NCBI GenBank assembly: GCA_937880835.1
Contig: CALGRN010000322.1
Span: forward strand, 1 to 8,847
Direction of reading: 5' to 3'
DNA: 8,847 nucleotides
Origin: an uncultured Prevotella sp.
GTDB lineage: Bacteria; Bacteroidota; Bacteroidia; Bacteroidales; Bacteroidaceae
Shown here piece after piece: positions 1 through 5,419 of this stretch; positions within the stretch are counted from its first letter, which is position 1; the number at the start of each line of letters is the position of its first letter. Made by a program: the position numbers and the translations under genes. The notes below the pieces were generated by a model, which saw nothing but the letters and a program-made list of their open reading frames with translations, did no database searches and had not been told where the DNA came from.

Positions 1-1
1 G

Positions 2-466
2 ACAGTGGTTAAGTTGACTGACAACAGCTACACCGTAACTGCAATGAAAGAGACTCTCGAACGTTCAAATCTCGGATTATTGAAGGTAGGAGATAAGGTA
101 AACGTAGAACGTTCTATGATTATGAACGGTCGATTGGACGGACATATTGTTCAAGGACCTGTTGACGGAACGGCAGTATGTACAGCTGTTGAAGATGCAG
201 ACGGTTCTACTTACTTTACATTCGAGTATCCGTTTGATGTAAAAATGGCGAGTAGGGGATATTTTACTGTTGATAAAGGCAGTGTAACTGTAAATGGAGT
301 ATCGCTGACTGTATGTGAACCTACAAACAATACGTTTAAAGTGGCGATAATACCATACACAAAGGAGAATACAAACTTTTGCGATATAAGTAAAGGAAGT
401 GTTGTAAACATAGAGTTTGATATTCTCGGAAAGTATATAGCAAGGCTTAATGAGCTGAAAGAATAG
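2..466 (+). CDS. ribE: Riboflavin synthase alpha subunit, 5'-truncated by the window edge
   Basis: This enzyme converts two molecules of 6,7-dimethyl-8-ribityllumazine into riboflavin plus a pyrimidinedione, the last step of riboflavin synthesis in the cytoplasm. The reading frame is open from base 2, and the GTG at position 5 is an internal valine (family context LTVV), not a start. About 45 N-terminal residues of a roughly 200-residue protein are missing. What remains is the end of the first lumazine-binding barrel (KETLERSNLG, GDKVNVERSM, NGRLDGHIVQG) and the whole second barrel (VNGVSLTV, IIPYTKENTNF), ending in the usual IEFDILGKYIARL tail. One oddity is that the normally conserved GHVD segment of the first barrel reads GPVDG (codon CCT at 158-160). 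Transcription ends at the hairpin at 551-598. Identification is secure; whether the Pro variant is fully active cannot be judged from sequence. Confidence 0.93.
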   Translation, partial: TVVKLTDNSYTVTAMKETLERSNLGLLKVGDKVNVERSMIMNGRLDGHIVQGPVDGTAVCTAVEDADGSTYFTFEYPFDVKMASRGYFTVDKGSVTVNGVSLTVCEPTNNTFKVAIIPYTKENTNFCDISKGSVVNIEFDILGKYIARLNELKE

Positions 467-550
467 TGTTATGCAAGATTATTGTATCTTTGGTTAAGAA
501 GCATATTTTATTATGTATTTTCTTCTCTTTGCATACATGATAAACATATA

Positions 551-598
551 AAAACAGCCATTCCCATACTCGTAAAAGTATTTAGGAATGGCTGTTTT
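551..598. terminator. Bidirectional rho-independent terminator between ribE and the beta-barrel gene
   Basis: A perfect 14-bp stem pairs 551-564 (AAAACAGCCATTCC) with 585-598. An inner 5-bp stem (566-570 with 577-581) lies in the loop. The right arm ends in a T run for + transcripts, and the left side is A-rich, giving a T run for - transcripts. It sits between two convergent genes, so it can stop both messages. Confidence 0.9.
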
Positions 599-691
599 TG
601 TTTTCAACCTCAGAATGTATGCTTATCTTGTAAGCGAGAATAATAATATATTATTCGACATTCCTTGTGTTGTTCTTTTTTCTGTGTTATA

Positions 692-1207
692 TTAGAAGTT
701 GTAATACAAGCCGAATACAACGTCGTTACCGTCAAGATTTACACCCCAACTCTTTGTTTTGAGCTTGTCATACTCTGTTTGTCTGTAACCGAGGAAACCT
801 ACGTGTGCAACAAAACTGAAATTGCTGTTTAGGTTAACTGCAACACCTGGTTTGAAACCAAATTCGTATGAATCTGTACCTTTGCCTGCATTGTTGTGAG
901 CATATCCTACCGTTGTGTCAAAGAATACATTCACAAATTTTGAATGTACAAATGTATAACGTGCGTAAGGATTAATCATGAATGTTGTAGTATCATCATT
1001 TCCTTCCCATCCGAATGCTATACCGGCAGCCCAGTTTTTATCGAAATTATAACCAACTTCAGGAACAAACTTGTATGTTGTCTGTGCATCACCGTCTCCA
1101 ACTTTTGTGCTTCCGAGTCCGATACCACCACCAACATAAACTTGTGCGCTTGCACTTACTGCCATAATTGCAGCAACCAATGTAATGAAAACTTTCTTCA
1201 TAATCAT
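692..1207 (-). CDS. Small outer-membrane beta-barrel protein
   Basis: This is a predicted 171-residue outer-membrane protein of unknown specific function. Residues 1-21 form a typical signal peptide (MIMKK, hydrophobic stretch AAIMAVSASA) with cleavage likely before Gln22. The mature part alternates polar and aromatic/hydrophobic residues, is rich in Gly, Tyr, Phe and Asn, and contains repeated strand-like segments (VYVGGGIGLG, FVPEVGYNF, WAAGIAFGW, YARYTFV, VNVFFDTTVGYA, FGFKPGVAVNL, FVAHVGFLGY). It ends in VVFGLYYNF, a C-terminal Phe as expected for a BAM-complex signal. Size and strand number fit an eight-stranded OmpX/OmpA-barrel type. It has no peptidoglycan-binding domain. The first Met is used here; the third residue, Met3, is an equally possible start. 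It is a single gene with its own promoter, divergent from kdsA. A structural or adhesion/porin-like role is only a guess. Confidence 0.85.
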   Translation of the reverse strand: MIMKKVFITLVAAIMAVSASAQVYVGGGIGLGSTKVGDGDAQTTYKFVPEVGYNFDKNWAAGIAFGWEGNDDTTTFMINPYARYTFVHSKFVNVFFDTTVGYAHNNAGKGTDSYEFGFKPGVAVNLNSNFSFVAHVGFLGYRQTEYDKLKTKSWGVNLDGNDVVFGLYYNF

Positions 1208-1274
1208 TCTAATTTTAATTTATAAATACTATTTTCTAATAATGAAAAATTTATTTTTAATCATTTAGACGCTG

Positions 1275-1305
1275 CAAAAGTAAATATTTTTCTATTATCA
1301 GCAAA
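1275..1305 (-). promoter_or_regulatory. Bacteroidetes-type promoter of the beta-barrel gene
   Basis: On the minus strand a -33 box TTTG (1305-1302) is followed after 19 bp by TACTTTTG (1282-1275), matching the TTTG/TAnnTTTG consensus used by the Bacteroidetes primary sigma factor. Transcription would begin near 1268, giving a leader of about 60 nt before the ATG at 1207. Confidence 0.75.
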
Positions 1306-1321
1306 TAAAAAAGTGAGATAT

Positions 1322-1331
1322 TTCAATTGAA
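1322..1331. promoter_or_regulatory. Possible operator: 10-bp palindrome midway between divergent promoters
   Basis: TTCAATTGAA is a perfect palindrome centred between the -33 box of the beta-barrel gene (ending at 1305) and that of kdsA (starting at 1352). The location suits a shared regulator, but a short AT-rich palindrome can occur by chance and no second copy is seen. Confidence 0.25.
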
Positions 1332-1351
1332 GTGTAAACGAAAGTTAAATG

Positions 1352-1383
1352 TTTGGCTCTTTAATTCATAATTATTATTTTTG
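1352..1383 (+). promoter_or_regulatory. Bacteroidetes-type promoter of the kdsA-kdsD operon
   Basis: TTTG (1352-1355), a 20-bp spacer and TATTTTTG (1376-1383) match the TTTG/TAnnTTTG consensus. Transcription would start near 1388-1390. This lies downstream of the alternative TTG codon at 1381 and about 15 nt before the ATG at 1405, which supports the ATG as the start of kdsA. Confidence 0.75.
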
Positions 1384-1404
1384 TATTCAATATTTTACAG
1401 ACTT

Positions 1405-2160
1405 ATGAAAACAATATTCATTGCCGGTCCTTGCGTTATAGAATCGCAGGAATTATTAAACAATGTGGCAGAAGAACTTGTGAGGATAAACAAACTTCTT
1501 GGCATTGATATAATATTCAAATCTTCATTTGATAAAGCAAATCGAACATCAATAAGTTCTTTTCGCGGTCCGGGTATGGAAAAAGGACTGCAAATGCTTG
1601 CTGACATTAAATATAAGTATGGATTGAAAATACTTACCGACATACATGAAAGTTCACAGGCTAAACCTGTCGGAGAAGTAGCAGATGTTATACAGATACC
1701 CGCTTTCTTGTGTCGTCAGACTGATTTACTTGTTGCAGCAGCAAAGACAGGAAGAATTGTTAATATTAAGAAAGCGCAGTTTCTAAGTGGAAATGATATG
1801 CGATTTCCTGTCGAGAAAGCCAGAGACTCCGGTGCAGAAGAAGTATGGTTGACAGAACGTGGTAATTCTTTCGGATATAATAATCTTGTTGTTGACTTTC
1901 GTAATATCCCCGATATGCTTGACATTGTTCCAAATGTTATTATGGATTGTACTCACAGCGTGCAGCGTCCGGGTGCAGGCGGAGGCAAAACTTCGGGCGA
2001 TAGAAAATTCGTTCCTTCAATGGCTTTGGCTGCTAAGGCATTCGGAGCTACTGGATATTTCTTTGAAGTACATCCCGAACCGGACAAAGGATTGAGCGAT
2101 GGAGCAAATATGTTAGAATTGAAAAAGTTGGAAGGTTTGATAAGAAACCTTATATTATAA
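1405..2160 (+). CDS. kdsA: 3-deoxy-D-manno-octulosonate 8-phosphate synthase (metal-dependent type)
   Basis: KdsA condenses phosphoenolpyruvate with D-arabinose 5-phosphate to give Kdo 8-phosphate and phosphate in the cytoplasm, committing carbon to the Kdo sugar that anchors lipopolysaccharide core to lipid A. The 251-residue protein is one TIM barrel with the family motifs FKSSFDKANRTS (38-49), RGPGMEKGL (54-62), DIHE (79-82), IQIPAFLCRQTDLL (96-109), TERGNSFGYNNLVVD (150-164), THSVQRPG (183-190) and HPEPDKGLSDG (223-233). Cys10 in IAGPC, with His184, Glu221 and Asp232, match the four metal ligands I recall for the Aquifex aeolicus enzyme (Cys11, His185, Glu222, Asp233). The E. coli enzyme has Asn at the Cys position and needs no metal, so this looks like a class II, metal-dependent enzyme. 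It is slightly shorter than E. coli KdsA (284 residues). The ATG at 1405 was preferred to the upstream TTG because of motif spacing and promoter position. kdsD follows after 22 bp. Confidence 0.96.
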   Translation: MKTIFIAGPCVIESQELLNNVAEELVRINKLLGIDIIFKSSFDKANRTSISSFRGPGMEKGLQMLADIKYKYGLKILTDIHESSQAKPVGEVADVIQIPAFLCRQTDLLVAAAKTGRIVNIKKAQFLSGNDMRFPVEKARDSGAEEVWLTERGNSFGYNNLVVDFRNIPDMLDIVPNVIMDCTHSVQRPGAGGGKTSGDRKFVPSMALAAKAFGATGYFFEVHPEPDKGLSDGANMLELKKLEGLIRNLIL

Positions 2161-2182
2161 TATTGTAAATAGATTATATATA

Positions 2183-3157
2183 ATGAATGATATCGTTCTT
2201 GACAGATTGAAGAAAGTCAGAGATTATGCGGCAAAATGCCTTCGTGATGAAGCACAGGCTTTGCTTGATTTAGTTCCGCAACTCGATGAAAATTTCGATA
2301 AAGCGGTGGAAATGATGTACAACTGTCATGGCAAGATAATAGTAACAGGAGTCGGTAAGAGCGGCAATATAGGTGCAAAGATAGCTGCTACATTGTCAAG
2401 TACAGGCACACCGGCATTTTTTATAAATCCTCTCGATGTATTTCATGGCGATCTTGGCGTTATGACAAAAGACGATATAGTGCTTGCTTTGAGTAATTCG
2501 GGACAGACAGATGAACTTCTTCGATTTATTCCAATGTTGCTGCATACGGGAGTTCCTATAATAGCAATGAGCAGTAACCCGGACTCTTTGCTTGCAAAAT
2601 ATTCCACAGCACACATTAAAGTGAAAGTAGATAAAGAGGCATGTCCGCTTAATCTTGCACCTACAAGCAGTACTACAGCGGCTCTTGCGATAGGAGATGC
2701 TCTTGCCATTGCCTTGATGGAAGTAAGAGATTTCAAACCGAATGACTTCGCACAGTTTCATCCCGGAGGTGAATTAGGTAAACGGCTTTTGACTACTGCC
2801 GCAGATGTTATGCGTAAAGAAGACCTTCCTTTGATATCGGCAGAAATGCATCTTGGAGATGCTATAATACATGTGAGCAAAGGAAAACTCGGACTTGGAG
2901 TTGCAATAGATAACGGAAAGATAGCTGGACTTATAACAGATGGAGACATAAGAAGAGCAATGGAAAAATGGCAGGCGTTGTTTTTTGACAAGACTGTAAG
3001 CGATATAATGACAAGAACTCCCAAAACTGTGCTCCCAAATACGAAGATAACGGAAATACAACGTATTATGAACGAATACAAGATACATACAGGATTGGTT
3101 GTTGACAAAGAAAATCATTTGCTTGGTGTGGTAGATCATTATTCTTGTATGATTTAA
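2183..3157 (+). CDS. kdsD: D-arabinose 5-phosphate isomerase (SIS domain plus two CBS domains)
   Basis: This enzyme converts D-ribulose 5-phosphate to D-arabinose 5-phosphate, the sugar substrate of KdsA encoded just upstream. The 324-residue protein has the KdsD/KpsF/GutQ layout. A sugar isomerase (SIS) domain spans roughly residues 38-180, with GVGKSGNIGAKIAATLSSTGT (56-76), DVFHGDLG (85-92), SNSGQTDE (104-111) and APTSSTTAALAIGDALA (160-176). The motif FHPGGELGKRL (192-202) follows, then two CBS domains at about 206-262 and 272-324. Lys59, His88, Glu111 and His193 coincide with the residues I recall as important in E. coli KdsD (328 residues). The 22-bp gap from kdsA and the lack of a promoter between them indicate one operon with two consecutive pathway steps. 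kdsC and kdsB are not in this window. The paralogues GutQ and KpsF cannot be excluded by sequence alone, but the neighbour favours the lipopolysaccharide role. Confidence 0.93.
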   Translation: MNDIVLDRLKKVRDYAAKCLRDEAQALLDLVPQLDENFDKAVEMMYNCHGKIIVTGVGKSGNIGAKIAATLSSTGTPAFFINPLDVFHGDLGVMTKDDIVLALSNSGQTDELLRFIPMLLHTGVPIIAMSSNPDSLLAKYSTAHIKVKVDKEACPLNLAPTSSTTAALAIGDALAIALMEVRDFKPNDFAQFHPGGELGKRLLTTAADVMRKEDLPLISAEMHLGDAIIHVSKGKLGLGVAIDNGKIAGLITDGDIRRAMEKWQALFFDKTVSDIMTRTPKTVLPNTKITEIQRIMNEYKIHTGLVVDKENHLLGVVDHYSCMI

Positions 3158-3182
3158 AATAAAAATCCTCTGATTATGTTTG
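3153..3182 (+). promoter_or_regulatory. Possible internal promoter of the PLD-family gene
   Basis: TATGTTTG (3175-3182) fits the TAnnTTTG -7 consensus and overlaps the end of the left arm and the loop of the hairpin at 3165-3200. Upstream, TTTA (3153-3156) is one mismatch from the -33 box with a slightly short 18-bp spacer. Initiation would fall near 3187-3190, about 25 nt before the ATG at 3213. Confidence 0.4.
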
Positions 3183-3200
3183 TTGCAATAATCAGAGGAT
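3165..3200. terminator. 13-bp hairpin between kdsD and the PLD-family gene
   Basis: ATCCTCTGATTAT (3165-3177) pairs perfectly with 3188-3200 around a 10-nt loop. It begins 8 bp after the kdsD stop and ends 12 bp before the next start codon. No T run follows the stem for + transcripts (AACTATAATT). The A-rich flank lies on the left, giving a T run only for - transcripts. For the + operon it may be a weak terminator, a 3'-end stabiliser for kdsA-kdsD mRNA, or a control element for the next gene. Confidence 0.6.
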
Positions 3201-3212
3201 AACTATAATTCA

Positions 3213-4472
3213 ATGAGATATTTATTATCATTTATCTTACTTTCACTTTGTGCATTGGTGAATGCACAGACTTCGGATTCTCTTATCGTAAAACAGATGA
3301 AAGAGCGTGGAGTTTCTTTTTCAAGAAATAATTCCATAACGCTTCTTAGGACAGGAAAAGAGAAATTCGACGATATGTTTAATGCAATAAGACAAGCTAA
3401 AAGCAGTGTTCATCTTGAATATTTCAATTTCAGAAATGACTCCATTGCCGATTGTCTTTTTGAACTTTTAGCTCAAAAAGCAAGTGAAGGAGTAGAAGTT
3501 CGCGCTATATTTGATGGCTTCGGAAATAAATCCAATAATAAGCCTTTAAGGAAAAGACATCTTAAAGCAATACGTGAGAGAGGTATAGAGATATATGAGT
3601 TTAATCCTGTAAGGTTTCCTTGGATAGATGATTTATTTAACAGAGATCATCGTAAAATTGTTGTTATTGATGGTAAAATAGCATATACGGGAGGTATGAA
3701 TGTGGCAGACTATTATATAAATGGTAATAAAGATGTAGGTTCTTGGAATGATATGCATTGCCGTATTGAAGGAGATGAGGTTAACAGTTTGCAGGAGATA
3801 TTCATCAGGATGTGGAATAAAGTAAGCGGTCAGAATATCAGTGGAGCTAAATATTACAGAGGACTCGGAGATATAAGTTATTTTAAAGGACTTAAACGAG
3901 AAACTTGTGCGACTGCCGAAAATAAACTCGTAGGCATAATAAACCGCGAACCTCGTACAAGCAGCGACATAATAAGGCGTTTTTATATAAATGCCATAAA
4001 TGATGCGAAAGACAGTATCAAGATAATAAATCCGTATTTCACGTTGAGCCATTCTTTGAAGAAAGCATTGCGAAATGCTGTGAAAAGAGGTGTGAAAGTG
4101 GAGGTTATGTTATCTTCAAGAAGTGACATTCCCATTACGCCTGACTGTGGTTTCTATAATGCTCATAATCTTATGAAACACGGTGTTGATATTTGGATAT
4201 ATCAACCGGGCTTTCATCATACCAAAATAATAATGATAGACGGTAGGTTCTGCACTGTCGGAAGTGCAAATCTTAATGCGAGAAGTCTGCGTTTCGATTA
4301 TGAAGCGAATGCTGTTATTGTTGATTCTTGTACGACAAAAGAACTGAATGAACTTTTTGATGGTGAGAAGAAAGACTGCTTTAAGCTGACGGAACGTAAA
4401 TGGAAAGAATGGCGCACGCCTTGGAAAAGGTTTGCGGGATGGATTGCGCATTTCTTTTCGCCAATCCTTTGA
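3213..4472 (+). CDS. Exported phospholipase D / cardiolipin synthase-like protein
   Basis: This 419-residue protein carries both HKD motifs of the phospholipase D superfamily: H146-x-K148-x4-D153 followed by GGMN, and H336-x-K338-x4-D343 followed by GSANLNARS. The two-domain arrangement and the C-terminal SPIL resemble bacterial cardiolipin synthases, which transfer a phosphatidyl group to phosphatidylglycerol or a similar acceptor. The length is close to E. coli ClsB, and the two N-terminal membrane spans of ClsA are absent. Instead, residues 1-18 look like a cleavable signal peptide (MRYLLSFILLSLCALVNA, cleavage before Gln19), suggesting a periplasmic protein. Cys13 is not in a good lipobox because Leu precedes it. 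Catalytic residues are intact. It follows kdsD with 55 bp between, containing a hairpin and a possible promoter, and ends 11 bp from the convergent regulator gene. The true substrate (lipid, nucleic acid or other phosphodiester) cannot be told from sequence. Confidence 0.88.
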   Translation: MRYLLSFILLSLCALVNAQTSDSLIVKQMKERGVSFSRNNSITLLRTGKEKFDDMFNAIRQAKSSVHLEYFNFRNDSIADCLFELLAQKASEGVEVRAIFDGFGNKSNNKPLRKRHLKAIRERGIEIYEFNPVRFPWIDDLFNRDHRKIVVIDGKIAYTGGMNVADYYINGNKDVGSWNDMHCRIEGDEVNSLQEIFIRMWNKVSGQNISGAKYYRGLGDISYFKGLKRETCATAENKLVGIINREPRTSSDIIRRFYINAINDAKDSIKIINPYFTLSHSLKKALRNAVKRGVKVEVMLSSRSDIPITPDCGFYNAHNLMKHGVDIWIYQPGFHHTKIIMIDGRFCTVGSANLNARSLRFDYEANAVIVDSCTTKELNELFDGEKKDCFKLTERKWKEWRTPWKRFAGWIAHFFSPIL

Positions 4473-4483
4473 TGTTATCGTTG

Positions 4484-5089
4484 TTATATACTGTTAACGT
4501 CAACATATCCGTGCATTACAGCATATATGGTCAGTGCGCTTACGCTTTTAACACCCAATTTTTCCATAATGTTTTTTCTGTGTGTGATAACGGTGGTAAG
4601 GCTTATGTTCAGTTTATTTGCTATTTCCTTGTTTATATTTCCCCGAGTGATAAGTGAGAGAACTTCAATTTCTCTATCTGTTAGTTCGTTTGCGGCTAAC
4701 GTTTTAGGAATAGGAGGCAGATTTCTGCCGTTGTGATGTGCTCCTTGTTCCAATATAAGCAGAGAACGGACGAGTTGATCTTCGGGAACGTTTACGCATA
4801 AGCAGTGAAATCCGCTCAGTCGGTTGTTACTATCTATTGAGTTTGTGAGAACTATTGTCTTTTTTTTACGTTCAATGAAGAAGCTGCGATTAGTTAAAAC
4901 AATGTTTGTTGCAACAAAATAATGAAAGTAGGAATCGGCATTGTTAGCTTCCAATTCAGAGAAAGTATTAAACATATCCACTTCCATTATGGGCATAACG
5001 CTTTCAAGTATCTGTTTAAGTCCTAATAATGCAAGGGTATTAGAATCAATTATCGCTAAACGCGGCTTACCGTTCATCATATTATTCAT
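4484..5089 (-). CDS. LuxR/NarL-type regulator with a degenerate receiver domain
   Basis: This 201-residue protein has a C-terminal LuxR-type helix-turn-helix (about 136-199) with LTDREIEVLSLITRG (136-150), NKEIANKLNISLTTVITHR (153-171) and MEKLGVKS (175-182). The N-terminal 115 residues follow the alpha/beta pattern of a response-regulator receiver (RLAIID 10-15, KTIVLTNS 77-84), but the key residues are missing. Strand three (YFHYFVATNIVL, 54-65) has no phospho-accepting Asp, and strand five (HCLCVNVPEDQL, 95-106) lacks the conserved Lys. It is therefore probably not controlled by ordinary phosphorylation. No histidine kinase lies nearby. A -7 promoter element ends 7 bp before the first ATG, so translation may start at that ATG on a nearly leaderless mRNA, or at Met4 or Met5 (5080 or 5077). 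The gene converges with the PLD-family gene with no visible terminator. Its target genes are unknown. Confidence 0.85.
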   Translation of the reverse strand: MNNMMNGKPRLAIIDSNTLALLGLKQILESVMPIMEVDMFNTFSELEANNADSYFHYFVATNIVLTNRSFFIERKKKTIVLTNSIDSNNRLSGFHCLCVNVPEDQLVRSLLILEQGAHHNGRNLPPIPKTLAANELTDREIEVLSLITRGNINKEIANKLNISLTTVITHRKNIMEKLGVKSVSALTIYAVMHGYVDVNSI

Positions 5090-5096
5090 AACTTCG

Positions 5097-5104
5097 CAAA
5101 GTTA
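5097..5104 (-). promoter_or_regulatory. Possible -7 element of the LuxR-type gene
   Basis: The minus strand reads TAACTTTG (5104-5097), matching TAnnTTTG. No good TTTG -33 box is found 19-21 bp upstream. Transcription would begin at about 5090-5092, almost at the annotated ATG (5089). Confidence 0.45.
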
Positions 5105-5271
5105 CAATATTTTGCATAAAACTACATGTTTTTTATTAAGTTTTTTCTAATTTTGCTTTATATATCGTCTTTTATTTAAGATTTACTTGTGCAAGAAGTG
5201 TAAGATATTCGTTTCATAATCAAAGCCTATATATTGTCATGATAATGTGCGTGAATTTGCCCCCTTTTGAT

Positions 5272-5359
5272 TTGGTAATACACTTTCTTCAAATTGGTAA
5301 TACACTTTTCGGAGATTGGTAATACACTTTTTGAATATTGGTAATACACTTTTCGGAGG
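5272..5359. repeat. Four tandem 22-bp repeats with a 15-bp identical core
   Basis: The core TTGGTAATACACTTT occurs without change at 5272, 5294, 5316 and 5338, exactly 22 bp apart. Each core is followed by a 7-bp variable part: CTTCAAA, TCGGAGA, TTGAATA and TCGGAGG, so units 2 and 4 nearly match each other. A decayed fifth unit may start at 5360 (CTGGCAAAATA). The spacing of about two helical turns would put all cores on the same DNA face. The array is not CRISPR, because the variable parts are far too short, and it is not palindromic. It lies just downstream of uvrA and about 170 bp upstream of the regulator promoter. Function is unknown. Confidence 0.95.
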
Positions 5360-5419
5360 CTGGCAAAATAGTCATGTAAAAAGCTGATTTGTAAGGCTAT
5401 TTTCTGATACAAAGGTTTA

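Larger units (their letters stand above)
5090..5419. other. Gene-free stretch between the LuxR-type gene and uvrA
   Basis: I see no convincing gene here. Next to the regulator is its likely -7 promoter box. The segment 5105-5271 is AT-rich with no clear structure, and 5272-5359 is the 22-bp repeat array. The last ~60 bp before the uvrA stop codon contain only a weak imperfect hairpin, not a good terminator. A 61-codon minus-strand reading frame crosses the repeats (5227-5412), but the 22-bp period is not a multiple of three and the frame has no start context or recognisable domain. Confidence 0.7.

Noticed and set aside
621..656. Two small hairpins (GCTTA/TAAGC and GAATAATA/TATTATTC) downstream of the beta-barrel gene
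   Set aside because: Short or almost pure AT stems without T runs, next to a much stronger terminator at 551-598.
1381..1404. Upstream TTG start for kdsA
   Set aside because: It overlaps the promoter -7 box (1376-1383), and the extra eight residues have no family counterpart; ATG at 1405 fits better.
5148..5155. TAnnTTTG match on the + strand (TAATTTTG)
   Set aside because: No gene or RNA follows on the + strand and there is no supporting -33 box; expected by chance in AT-rich DNA.
5272..5369. CRISPR array
   Set aside because: Variable segments are only 7 bp, repeats are 15 bp, and there are no cas genes.
5378..5402. Terminator for uvrA
   Set aside because: AAAAAGC against GCTATTT gives only six pairs in seven with an 11-nt loop and no separate T run; too weak to call.
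5227..5412. 61-codon minus-strand reading frame across the repeat array
   Set aside because: The 22-bp period shifts frame at each unit, the composition is unlike a protein, and it has no recognisable domain or start context.
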